Source: Maribacter halichondriae | Lineage (GTDB): Bacteria; Bacteroidota; Bacteroidia; Flavobacteriales; Flavobacteriaceae | Length of the DNA stretch: 64,000 bases | Assembly (NCBI RefSeq): GCF_027474825.1 | Contig: NZ_CP107030.1 | Location: forward strand, 2,424,529 to 2,488,528 | Reading direction: 5' to 3' | Part shown: one piece after another, positions 38,469-45,842 of the stretch | Numbering within the stretch: position 1 is the stretch's first letter | How the letters are laid out: every line of letters starts with the position of its first letter | Notes under the pieces: model-generated | Seen by the model: only the letters and a program-made list of their open reading frames with translations | Told to the model about the DNA's origin: nothing | The model's database searches: none | Program-made: the position numbers and the translations under genes

Positions 38469-39122
38469 ATGACAGGAATAATTTTCGACATAGATGGAAC
38501 ATTAACAAACACAACAAAAGTTGACGATAAATGTTTTATTAATGCTTTTAAGATTGTTTTTGGAATTGATATTTCTTATCAAAATTGGTCTGAATTGACC
38601 AATGTAACTGATTGGGGAATTACGGAAGAAATTATTATAAAAAACTGGAATAGAATTCCGACTGAAATTGAGTATGAAAAAATGATTTCGGAATTTGTCG
38701 CACAATTACATTCTGAATCAAAAGTAAACGAAAAGCAGTTCCAAGAAATAGAAGGTGCTTTAAATTTCATTACTTTTTTAAGTAAAAAGTCAAATATATC
38801 AATTGGAATTGCAACTGGTGGTTGGGAACAATCAGCAAATCTCAAACTGAAATCTATTGGAATTGACGCTGCTGAATTTGCTGTCGGAAATAGTAATCAT
38901 TTTAAAACAAGAGAAGGTATATTATCAAAAGTAATACAAGAATTAAGCGATAATCGGAAAAATAAAATTGATAGAATAATTTACTTTGGAGATGGAACTT
39001 GGGATTTTTTAACGTGTAAAAAACTAAACATAGAATTTATCGGAATTGATAACTCTAAAAACAATAAACTAAAAAAATTGGGGCAAAAACTGTATTTAGC
39101 GACTTTAAACAATACGAATTGA
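38469..39122 (+). CDS. HAD-superfamily hydrolase
   Basis: A 217-residue phosphatase-like protein. Motif I is IIFDIDGTLTN (nucleophile and acid Asp), motif II is in GIATGGWEQ, and motif IV is YFGDGTWDFLTCKKL; a helical cap lies between motifs I and II. It resembles beta-phosphoglucomutase-type phosphatases. Substrate unknown. The gene is flanked by intergenic palindromes on both sides. Confidence 0.82.
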   Translation: MTGIIFDIDGTLTNTTKVDDKCFINAFKIVFGIDISYQNWSELTNVTDWGITEEIIIKNWNRIPTEIEYEKMISEFVAQLHSESKVNEKQFQEIEGALNFITFLSKKSNISIGIATGGWEQSANLKLKSIGIDAAEFAVGNSNHFKTREGILSKVIQELSDNRKNKIDRIIYFGDGTWDFLTCKKLNIEFIGIDNSKNNKLKKLGQKLYLATLNNTN

Positions 39123-39156
39123 TTTATAAAAACCTGGGAATAAAAGAAAACACTAC

Positions 39157-39302
39157 TGGCAACACCTTGTATAATTAATTGGCTAGTACTCGTCTACTTA
39201 AGAAGCCCGAAGCGTCGAGGCTCGCGGATTTTCTATTCGAGATTTATTTGCTAAGTTTTAGTGTTTAAACCACGCCACTAATCATAATCAAAACCGTTGC
39301 CA
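39157..39302. repeat. 146-bp imperfect palindromic intergenic element
   Basis: Starts TGGCAAC (39157-39163) and ends GTTGCCA (39296-39302). The adjoining arms also match loosely: AATTAATTGGC on the left against GCCACTAAT on the right. The middle is GC-richer (AGCCCGAAGCGTCGAGGCTC). From memory, elements with such ends are dispersed between genes in many Bacteroidota genomes; this was not verified. It separates the HAD gene from the cupin gene. Confidence 0.6.
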
Positions 39303-39313
39303 TTACTACCGAA

Positions 39314-40003
39314 ATGAAGAAATCAAAAGAAAATAGTGAATATTACAATTGGGGAAATAAGTGTAGTGGATGGCATCTTGTGAAATCAGAAAATTTAAGC
39401 GTAATAGAAGAATTAATGCCTGCCAATACATCTGAGCAAAAACATTATCATAATTTTTCCGAACAATATTTTTACATATTGAATGGTGTTGCAACTTTTG
39501 AATTGAAAAATGAAATTTTAGAAGTAAATAAAGGCGAGGGAATTCATATTTATCCACAAGTTGTTCACCAAATTAAAAATGAAAAATCTACTGATTTAGA
39601 ATTTATAGTCATCTCCCAACCTACAACAAGAGGAGACAGAATTAACGAACCTTTTGAAAAGAAGGAATTGAATTTAAACGGCAAAAATTTTAAATCAATT
39701 TCCAGTTCAAACAATGGGGAGGTAAGTTCAAGCACTTTGTTTGAATATCGACAAAAAGGAAATGTGATTTGGGCAACCTATCATGGTGGAGAAATTTTAT
39801 TTGGAACGCTTTCTGGTCGTATAGCGAATGAGAATCTTTTTTTTACATATCAACATCAAAATAAAAATGGAGATTTTAAAACTGGAAAGTGCGAATCATT
39901 TATTGAATTGAATGGTGAAAAATTAATTTTAAACGAGAAATGGGAATGGACTTGTGATGATTATTCTAAAGGGGAATCGACACTTGAGGAAATAAAGTAC
40001 TAA
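39314..40003 (+). CDS. Cupin fused to a beta-rich domain of the so-called n-acetylglutamate synthase type
   Basis: A 229-residue protein. Residues about 20-100 are a cupin: KHYHNFSEQYFYILNG with metal-type His/Glu ligands, then GEGIHIYPQVVHQIKN. Residues about 120-229 form a separate beta-rich domain (SSNNGEVSSSTLFEYRQKGN, then ATYHGGEILFGTLSGRI and a C-terminal EKWEWTCDDYSKGESTLEE). Stand-alone Bacteroidota proteins of this second kind are often labelled n-acetylglutamate synthase without biochemical support. The fusion is unusual to me. The second aminotransferase starts 24 bp downstream. Confidence 0.65.
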   Translation: MKKSKENSEYYNWGNKCSGWHLVKSENLSVIEELMPANTSEQKHYHNFSEQYFYILNGVATFELKNEILEVNKGEGIHIYPQVVHQIKNEKSTDLEFIVISQPTTRGDRINEPFEKKELNLNGKNFKSISSSNNGEVSSSTLFEYRQKGNVIWATYHGGEILFGTLSGRIANENLFFTYQHQNKNGDFKTGKCESFIELNGEKLILNEKWEWTCDDYSKGESTLEEIKY

Positions 40004-40027
40004 TGGCGGCAATCAAAAAAAGAGAAA

Positions 40028-41167
40028 ATGAAATTCCCGGTTAACGACATAATTAATCTATTGGATGACCGGCTTGAACTAAATTTAGCGGAAAGCACCA
40101 ATAAAGATTTAATATTAGAAGAGATTTGGGATGAAGCATTTAGTCAAGGCTTAAAAAAACTAAAATTAGAATATGGTACATCTCAGGGAAACGAGGAATT
40201 ACGAGAATTAGTTAGTCAGAAATTAGAAGTAGATAAAAAGAATATAGTAATAACAAATGGCTCAGCATTTGGAAACTTTTTATCTATGCTATGTTTATGT
40301 GATACAGGAGATGAAGTCATAACTGTTCAACCAAATTTCCCGCCAATGATGGATTTAATAGAAGGTTTGGGGTTCAAAAAGAAATTACTAAAACTGTCTT
40401 TTGAAGAAAAATACCAATTGAATGAAGAAGAATTATTTAAAACTATTACTGAAAAAACTAAGTTAATAATCTTAGTCTCACCCTTAAACCCAACAGGAAC
40501 AACACTTAGCAGAGCAGAAGTTGAAAAAATATCCATTCGTTTAAATGATGAGTATCCAAACTGTAGATTATTGATTGATGAAACATATCGAGAAGCTACT
40601 TATGGAAATAATGAAGTAATACCAACATTTGCTGGGTTAAAGAATAACATAATAACAGTTTCATCCTTATCAAAATGTCATGGCACACCAGGATTAAGAA
40701 TTGGATGGTTATATTCAAGTGATGCCAATTTTATAAAAGAAGTAAGTATTGCAAAAGTGAATACAGTAATAACAAATTCTGTTCTAGATGAATACGTTGC
40801 GACTCAAGTTCTAAAAAAGGAAACTGAAATATTTCAAGCAAGAAGAATACAATCAGCAAAAGGATTAGAACTAACAAAAAAATGGGTTGAACTGAATGAA
40901 CAATTCATAAAGTGGAATGAACCAAGCGCAGGAGCTCTTTGCTGTATAAAATTGAAAGAAACGATATTCGGTCAAGAACAAATAGAACAATTTTATTCTT
41001 TGTCAAAACACGCTGGAATTCAAATAGCAAGTGGAGAATGGTTTGGAGAAACAAATAGGTGTTTTAGATTAGGATTTGGTTATATGGAAATTAAACAGTT
41101 AATAAAAACCCTAGAAAAACTAACTGAAATAATAAAAGTGACAGTTACCAACAAAGAACTCCTATGA
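40028..41167 (+). CDS. PLP-dependent class I/II aminotransferase, copy 2
   Basis: A 379-residue paralogue of the enzyme at 35289-36437, collinear without gaps over the first 220 residues (159 identities by hand count, about 72%). It keeps LEYGTSQGNEELRE, SPLNPTGT, Asp184 in LIDETYREATYG and the PLP Lys216 in SSLSKCHGTPGLRIGW; the residues after the lysine change from Ser-Tyr to Cys-His. Both genes end with a Thr-Asn-Lys-containing tail encoded by ACCAACAAAG. Either an old local duplication or separate acquisition of related cassettes. Confidence 0.87.
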   Translation: MKFPVNDIINLLDDRLELNLAESTNKDLILEEIWDEAFSQGLKKLKLEYGTSQGNEELRELVSQKLEVDKKNIVITNGSAFGNFLSMLCLCDTGDEVITVQPNFPPMMDLIEGLGFKKKLLKLSFEEKYQLNEEELFKTITEKTKLIILVSPLNPTGTTLSRAEVEKISIRLNDEYPNCRLLIDETYREATYGNNEVIPTFAGLKNNIITVSSLSKCHGTPGLRIGWLYSSDANFIKEVSIAKVNTVITNSVLDEYVATQVLKKETEIFQARRIQSAKGLELTKKWVELNEQFIKWNEPSAGALCCIKLKETIFGQEQIEQFYSLSKHAGIQIASGEWFGETNRCFRLGFGYMEIKQLIKTLEKLTEIIKVTVTNKELL

Positions 41168-41170
41168 AAA

Positions 41171-41275
41171 GCCTAAGTTAGGTTATCTAAAGTTCAAATA
41201 AAGGATAGAATTTATTAAAACCTATGTCAATTTAAGGTTTTGCTCTGACTAGAAGTTGAACTTAGGTTAAAAGGC
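41171..41275. repeat. 105-bp nested imperfect palindrome after aminotransferase copy 2
   Basis: The left arm begins GCCTAAGTTAGG and ends AAAGTTCAA (41171-41197); the right arm TTGAACTTAGGTTAAAAGGC (41256-41275) pairs with it imperfectly. An inner perfect 7-bp hairpin is AAAACCT (41217-41223)/AGGTTTT (41235-41241). The size and nesting resemble a recombination-type structured site. Confidence 0.45.
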
Positions 41276-41339
41276 GAGCATCGCGGTAATCCTAAAAAAC
41301 CCCTTGACAGGTCTTTGATATAGGGCATTTATGAGAAAA

Positions 41340-41361
41340 GTTCGAGTCCCGTCCGGACCGC
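41340..41361. repeat. Right direct repeat of tRNA-Asp 3' end (attR-like)
   Basis: Identical over 22 bp to 31415-31436. The tRNA 5' part is missing here, so this is an orphan 3' end, as expected at the far side of an element integrated into tRNA-Asp. Confidence 0.7.
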
Positions 41362-41393
41362 AAAAAGCTCTCAATGAAAGTTGGGGGCTTTTT
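41362..41393 (+). terminator. Terminator behind the orphan tRNA 3' end
   Basis: AAAAAGCTCTCAA and TTGGGGGCTTTTT pair with G-U pairs around the loop TGAAAG, then T-rich sequence. This is probably the original terminator of tRNA-Asp before island insertion. Confidence 0.7.
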
Positions 41394-41401
41394 CGTTTTA
41401 C

Positions 41402-41560
41402 CTAATAGGGGTTACATATTTTTATTCTATACCCAGCACTGCGTCTGCCTCCAAAAGGTTTGAAAATGCCTTTTTCCACCAAGCCTTGTAAATCTCTTGT
41501 AGTTTTTGCTTTTGATGTTGTTGTTAGCGATACATATTTTCGTTCCCCTTGAAAGTATAT
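41402..41560 (-). pseudogene. Relic of the C-terminal winged helix of a Fic-family protein
   Basis: Read on the minus strand, 52 codons ending in TAG encode ERKYVSLTTTSKAKTTRDLQ then GLVEKGIFKPFGGRRSAGYR. This is the typical C-terminal DNA-binding end of Fic/DOC-family proteins (S-x-A-T-A-T-R-D-L-x-x-L-V-x-K-G-I motif). An in-frame TGA at 41561-41563 precedes it, and no catalytic HPFx(D/E)GNGR region is present. A truncated relic beside the island boundary. Confidence 0.6.
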
Positions 41561-41578
41561 TCAATTGTAGTAGTACTG

Positions 41579-43387
41579 CTATGATTTTTTGGTTATCCAA
41601 ACCACCCAATCCTTATCTCTTTCTTTTGGAGGATTTCCCAAGGACTGCTTGCCCGGGCCATTTAGACTTTTAATTTTGCCTTGTAGGAGTTCCCCGCCCT
41701 TTCTAGGGTTGTACCAATGGATATTATATTCGTTATCGGAATCCCCAAAATCCAAAATGGATGACCCTCCATTTTTGAGATAGACGACATAGCTTTCTCC
41801 AGTTTTTGCCAAGACGTAATCACCTTCGGAAGAAATGAGGGAATCATAGGATTCCATGTCCCAAACCGGAATTTTGTTATTCTTGAAAAACTCCAAACAG
41901 ATTCTACCCTGATCCCAAAACAAATCCCGCGAGCGATAGTCTTGACAGCTCAAATCGGAATGAGGATGCTCATAGCCAAAATACCATTCCGTACCCCAGG
42001 CACCGGCCATCATTGCACCCCAAAGTCCATTTTTACGGGCATTGTCATGTTCGGGATCTTCTGCATCAGGAATTAGGGAATGCCGATGATCACCAGGTTC
42101 ATCACAGGCAACGGCCCATACTTTTCCGGCAGCTTTCGCCTCTTGTAAAACTTTCAATGTCCACGGATGCACATTGCTGAAATCTTCTTGATTGGTCTGT
42201 AGGGAAGCACCGGAGAATTTAGTGTTAGGCCCATAAATTTCATCGTACCAAGCCCCATTGTGGATGACCAAATGATGATTGTAAGGGTCGACAGAAGATA
42301 TATATTCAGCTAAACGAATTCGCTCCACGGCATCCAAAGGAAAAGTCGGTGGCGTTTCTGTCCAATCACCGGTTTCTTCTGCCAGATTCCAGTTGAGTGC
42401 CAGATGATGTCCGAACCGTGCGATTAATTCTCTGTAATATAACTTAGTATAAAGTCCCGTTCCACCGTTGTCGAGCAAACCTTGATTTTCGAATTCCAAC
42501 GTTTTGAAATGCAAGAACATTCCGAGTTCATCCGCATGTTCAAAAATAATTTCCCATTGGTCTAGTTTAGAAACATCAAAGCGGTCGTAAGTATCATAAT
42601 CCACATAGGGGAAAACATTTTGGTCATCTCCGGCAATATTCATGGTCAAAAATGAAAAAGCATTCATTCCCTTGGATGCCAAATAGTTGATCGCCCCGAT
42701 GATTTCTTTTCCTTTTCCGTTCTGCCATGTGGGGTCGCCTTCCTTCCAATCCTTTAAATGTGGCTCCCAAGTCTTTACCAAATCGTCTTTATGGCCATCA
42801 TTTTGGAATGTACCATCGAATTTATCATAGGCCAGAAAGTTTTCTGGAGCATCCGAACCACATTTTAGAAAATATTCTCCAGTTTCCGCAAATTTCAGGT
42901 ACCGTTCTCCCACATATTGCAATCGGCCTTTGCCCCTAAAATCTCGACCAGTTTTATCCGATTCGGCGATAGCGAATTTTCCGGTAAGACTATCACCCTC
43001 AACGCTCTTTAATTCTTCTGATGTTCTAACGGCTGCCCATTTTCCTTTTTTGAAATTGACCTTGTAATTCCAATTTCCTGTTTCATCGGGAGCAAAGTGC
43101 ACTTTCCAAATTTTTCCTGAATCGGCACTGGTATTTCTTGCGTTACCGTCCGCTGCATAATACCCGGGCACGATATAGGATTTTCCACTAGCGGAGTGTT
43201 CAAAGGTTACGTTGAGCCGATAATTCAAAAAAGGATTATCATCAGCTTGTTCTGAAGTTTCAGGGCCTTCAAAATTTAAAGTAACCTTGTGCCATTTTTT
43301 GAGTTCTCCGTTTATTTCTTGCCCACAAAGAATAGTATTTCCAAAAAATAACAGAAGCACTCCAACTGCTAAACCTGATTTTTTCAT
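41579..43387 (-). CDS. Secreted DUF5060-domain protein, putative glycoside hydrolase
   Basis: A 602-residue exported protein with signal peptide MKKSGLAVGVLLLFFGNTILC. Residues about 28-130 are a DUF5060 beta-sandwich (WHKVTLNFEGPETSEQADDN, NYRLNVTFEH, FAPDETGNWNYKVNF). A TIM-barrel-like part follows: YLASKGMNAFSFLTMNIAGD, FEHADELGMFLHFKTLEFEN and LALNWNLAEETGDW, where NLAEE may hold catalytic acids. DUF5060 proteins are frequent in marine polysaccharide loci, and some are glycosidases. It is the last intact gene of the leftward anhydro-galactose operon but has its own upstream palindrome (43398-43416), so it may be separately controlled. Confidence 0.7.
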   Translation of the reverse strand: MKKSGLAVGVLLLFFGNTILCGQEINGELKKWHKVTLNFEGPETSEQADDNPFLNYRLNVTFEHSASGKSYIVPGYYAADGNARNTSADSGKIWKVHFAPDETGNWNYKVNFKKGKWAAVRTSEELKSVEGDSLTGKFAIAESDKTGRDFRGKGRLQYVGERYLKFAETGEYFLKCGSDAPENFLAYDKFDGTFQNDGHKDDLVKTWEPHLKDWKEGDPTWQNGKGKEIIGAINYLASKGMNAFSFLTMNIAGDDQNVFPYVDYDTYDRFDVSKLDQWEIIFEHADELGMFLHFKTLEFENQGLLDNGGTGLYTKLYYRELIARFGHHLALNWNLAEETGDWTETPPTFPLDAVERIRLAEYISSVDPYNHHLVIHNGAWYDEIYGPNTKFSGASLQTNQEDFSNVHPWTLKVLQEAKAAGKVWAVACDEPGDHRHSLIPDAEDPEHDNARKNGLWGAMMAGAWGTEWYFGYEHPHSDLSCQDYRSRDLFWDQGRICLEFFKNNKIPVWDMESYDSLISSEGDYVLAKTGESYVVYLKNGGSSILDFGDSDNEYNIHWYNPRKGGELLQGKIKSLNGPGKQSLGNPPKERDKDWVVWITKKS

Positions 43388-43397
43388 TTCCCTTTTG

Positions 43398-43416
43398 GTT
43401 TTAAATTATTTAAAAC
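43398..43416. promoter_or_regulatory. Perfect 19-bp dyad upstream of the DUF5060 gene
   Basis: GTTTTAAAT, a single T, then ATTTAAAAC: perfect 9-bp arms, ending 11 bp before the DUF5060 start codon (43387, minus strand). Without a T tail or GC-rich stem it is more like an operator than a terminator. Confidence 0.45.
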
Positions 43417-43469
43417 AACTTTTGGTATATAATCCCAATGCCCTATTAAAACAAGTTCCGAGAACCATA

Positions 43470-43640
43470 TTAAAACCTTTGACGAAACTTATCAAAGCGA
43501 TAATCGACACAACTAACCGGGTCTGAAAAAGAATGAACCCATGTATTTTCGTAATTAAAATCTTTTATGAATTTTTCGGAAAAGGCATAAAGACCTAACA
43601 TCAATCCCGCGAAAATGACTAATAATATTCCTGTAATCAT
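43470..43640 (-). pseudogene. Truncated RhaT-like sugar:proton symporter N-terminus
   Basis: A 56-codon frame starting 12 bp after the cycloisomerase stop: MITGILLVIFAGLMLGLYAF, then SEKFIKDFNYENTWVHSF. This resembles the first helix and following W-E-N-T-W motif of L-rhamnose:proton symporters (GxxxxxPMKxxKxWxWENTW). After that the sequence turns unrelated and stops at TAA (43470-43472). No further transmembrane helix can be recovered downstream, so this is probably the head of a deleted transporter gene. Confidence 0.5.
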
Positions 43641-43651
43641 CTTGGTTCAGT

Positions 43652-44749
43652 CTATAATTTTATCTCGAACGACTTTAATTTTCCCCAATCAAACGCTATC
43701 CCAACTCCTGAGGTATCTGGTGCAATCGCCCTATAATTTTCTACGACTAAAGGTCGCATTGTATATTCATCTATCGGAAAACTATGCACCTCAAGCCAAC
43801 CAGAATTCGGCTGTGCGGAAACCAAACTTACATGTAGCTCTTGCATTCCATGGGAACAAGCGGGAACGTTATGTTTCGCAGCCAATCTTGCTGCTTTTAA
43901 CCATCCTGTAATTCCCCCGCAATTGGAAGCATCGGGTTGTATGAATGACAATTTTGATTGTGCCATCGCGTATTCAAATTCATGGATGGTATGTAGGTTT
44001 TCGCCCATGGCTAGGGGAAATCCCGTAGCATCGACGATTTCTGCGTAGCCTAAATAGTTATCGGGAATGATAGGTTCTTCGAACCACGTAATGTCATATT
44101 TTCGAAATCCTTCAATGGCTTTTATCGCTTTTTTAACATCCATGGAATAATTGGCATCGACCATTAAGGTTACATCGGTACCTATAAATTTTCGTACTGC
44201 TTTGATTCGTTCCAAATCTTCCTTTAAATTTTCACGGCCTATTTTAATCTTTACTGCATTGAATCCCTTTGCCAAATAGCCTTTCATATTCTTTAACAAC
44301 TTTTCTACAGGGAACTGCAAATCGATTCCGCCGCAATAGGCTTTGCAGGAGTTTCCAGCGCCTCCGGCCATTTTCCATAAGGGTTGCTCGGCTTTTTTGC
44401 ACTTAATGTCCCAAAGGGCAATATCGATGGTGGAAATCGCGAAAGAAGCTATTCCGCCACGGCCTACGTAATGGATGTGCCACTCCATCATATCATAAAG
44501 ACCGTCAATATCGGTACCGTCTTTATCAATTAGGGCAGGGACAAGGTCTTGCTCGACCATAGCCTTTATCGCATGACCGCCTTTACCTCCGGTATAGGTG
44601 TAACCTGTTCCTTCGCTTCCATCTTCTAATGTGATGGTCGTAGTGACCAGTTCGAAATGAGTATGGTCGCCATGCTTGGCATCGTTCATTATCTCGGGCA
44701 AAGGGACTTTAAAAAGTCGACACACCACTTTCTTGATCGTCGTATCCAT
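43652..44749 (-). CDS. Enolase-superfamily (mandelate racemase/muconate lactonizing) enzyme, probable 3,6-anhydro-galactonate cycloisomerase
   Basis: A 365-residue cytoplasmic enzyme. The N-terminal cap reads [20 protein letters not shown]. The barrel has the KxK pair Lys167/Lys169 (AVKIKIG), metal ligands Asp198 (VDAN), Glu224 (FEEP) and Glu250 (MGEN), and a base region at His300 ([10 protein letters not shown]). The overall run, with [19 protein letters not shown] and [16 protein letters not shown], is close to what I recall of 3,6-anhydro-L-galactonate cycloisomerase, which opens the anhydro ring to give 2-keto-3-deoxy-galactonate. Next to a KduD-like SDR, a zinc-type dehydrogenase and GH117, this role is well supported; L versus D substrate is not settled. 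Confidence 0.8.
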   Translation of the reverse strand: MDTTIKKVVCRLFKVPLPEIMNDAKHGDHTHFELVTTTITLEDGSEGTGYTYTGGKGGHAIKAMVEQDLVPALIDKDGTDIDGLYDMMEWHIHYVGRGGIASFAISTIDIALWDIKCKKAEQPLWKMAGGAGNSCKAYCGGIDLQFPVEKLLKNMKGYLAKGFNAVKIKIGRENLKEDLERIKAVRKFIGTDVTLMVDANYSMDVKKAIKAIEGFRKYDITWFEEPIIPDNYLGYAEIVDATGFPLAMGENLHTIHEFEYAMAQSKLSFIQPDASNCGGITGWLKAARLAAKHNVPACSHGMQELHVSLVSAQPNSGWLEVHSFPIDEYTMRPLVVENYRAIAPDTSGVGIAFDWGKLKSFEIKL

Positions 44750-44831
44750 CTATGCTTTGAATTTCACGTATTATTTTTTTTGTCAAGATGTTGGGATGTC
44801 GTCGGTTTTTTGTCTGGAGTTTTCAACTCAA

Positions 44832-45602
44832 TCATCTCCCCATCCAACCCCCGTCGACCAACATCGTACCACCGTTCATATAAGCGGATGCTTCCGAACA
44901 AAGGAAAACTATAGGTCCCTTGAAATCTTCGGGTTGGCCCCATCTACCGGCAGGAATTCTCGCAATGATAGAATTCGACCGCTCTGGATCGTTTTGTAAT
45001 GCTTCCGTATTATCGGTTCTGATGTAACCTGGCGCGATGGCGTTTACGTTCACACCGTTGCCCGCCCATTCATTGGCGAATGCCATGGTCATTTGTCCGA
45101 TTGCACCTTTACTTGCGGCATAGCCGGGAACGGTAATTCCCCCTTGAAAAGTAAGTAGTGACGCCGTGAAAACTATTTTCCCCTCACCACTTTTGACCAT
45201 TTCCTTTCCTATTTCTCGCGTCAAAATGAATTGTGCCGTTTGGTTGACTTCGATAACCTTGTCCCAATATTCATCGGAGTGCTCAACGGCGGGTGCCCTT
45301 AGAATAGTACCTGCATTATTGACCAGAATATCAATTTTAGGGAAATCATCTTTTACCAGTTTAATGAATTCGTACAGGGATTCCCGATTACTGAAATCGC
45401 AGGCATAGCCTTTGAATTTTCTTCCAAGCCCTTCGACTTCTTGTTCGATCATGCTACCATGCTTTTCCAAGGATGCACTGACGCCGATAATGTCGGCTCC
45501 CGCTTCGGCCAAACTTATGGCCATTGCCTTTCCGATGCCTCTTTTACATCCTGTAACCAAGGCAGTTTTTCCTTTTAGGCTGAATTTATTTAGTATGCTC
45601 AT
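44832..45602 (-). CDS. Short-chain dehydrogenase, KduD-like
   Basis: A 256-residue NAD(P)-dependent SDR. The Rossmann motif is TGCKRGIG (18-24), then LVNNAGT (94-100), and the catalytic Ser148, Tyr161 and Lys165 (GYAASKG). The overall pattern is that of 2-dehydro-3-deoxy-D-gluconate 5-dehydrogenase (KduD). In the published L-anhydrogalactose route a KduD-like enzyme reduces 2,5-diketo-3-deoxy-galactonate to 2-keto-3-deoxy-gluconate, which fits this operon. It lies 82 bp upstream of the cycloisomerase gene on the same strand. Confidence 0.82.
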   Translation of the reverse strand: MSILNKFSLKGKTALVTGCKRGIGKAMAISLAEAGADIIGVSASLEKHGSMIEQEVEGLGRKFKGYACDFSNRESLYEFIKLVKDDFPKIDILVNNAGTILRAPAVEHSDEYWDKVIEVNQTAQFILTREIGKEMVKSGEGKIVFTASLLTFQGGITVPGYAASKGAIGQMTMAFANEWAGNGVNVNAIAPGYIRTDNTEALQNDPERSNSIIARIPAGRWGQPEDFKGPIVFLCSEASAYMNGGTMLVDGGWMGR

Positions 45603-45842
45603 TTAAAATTAAATTTATTGTCATTCCCGCGAAGGCGGGAATCTATTTAAAATATTGTTTGGGGTTTGTTGATATTCTTTTTGGTGTTTAGTAGTATATG
45701 TTTTCGTTTCAAAGGTTGTTTCTTGATCGTATGGCTTGGGCTTTCAACCCCTCCGTCTTTCTCGCCGAAAAAGGGGCGAGAGTCCATCTCCTCACGTCTG
45801 AGGGCAGGAGCCTTCTATATTTCTTTTCAAGGTGCTTGAACA
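45603..45842. repeat. Intergenic repeat region inside the operon
   Basis: A 240-bp gap between the dehydrogenase and SDR genes. It contains the second copy of the 20-bp palindrome ATTCCCGC-GAAG-GCGGGAAT (45623-45642) and a GC-rich stretch (about 45748-45810) with short inverted segments such as TCTCGCC and GGGGCGAGA. No gene is seen. The hairpins may adjust transcript stability within the operon. Confidence 0.55.

Larger units (their letters stand above)
31437..41361. mobile_element. Putative genomic island inserted in tRNA-Asp
   Basis: About 9.9 kb between the tRNA-Asp gene and an exact 22-bp copy of its 3' end. By eye the genes are clearly AT-richer, with more A/T-ending codons, than dnaE or the sulfatases on either side. 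Contents: a MocR regulator, GNATs, flavin-binding proteins, two paralogous aminotransferases, a HAD hydrolase, a cupin and an S41-type protein. Several large palindromes lie between genes. No integrase, transposase or conjugation gene is seen, so it would be a decayed or trans-mobilised element. An alternative is a second, partly deleted tRNA-Asp gene. Confidence 0.6.
41168..41578. other. Right island junction region
   Basis: A 411-bp gap. In order it holds a nested palindrome (41171-41275), the 22-bp tRNA-Asp 3'-end copy (41340-41361), a terminator hairpin (41362-41393) and a Fic-protein relic on the minus strand (41402-41560). No intact gene is visible. Confidence 0.6.

Noticed and set aside
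38366-41275. Classic integron attC sites
   Set aside because: The palindrome tips (CCAAC, TGGCAAC, GCCTAAG) do not give the RYYYAAC/GTTRRRY pairs in the right order, and no integron integrase is present. Reported only as a cassette-like arrangement.
31437-41361. A defence or toxin-antitoxin system inside the island
   Set aside because: GNAT and HAD proteins can be toxins or antitoxins, but no small partner with a helix-turn-helix, no nuclease and no ATPase accompanies them.
41427-41609. A 60-codon frame on the minus strand at the island border
   Set aside because: It overlaps the end of the DUF5060 gene in a different frame and encodes nothing recognisable; the Fic-like reading in the neighbouring frame explains the sequence better.
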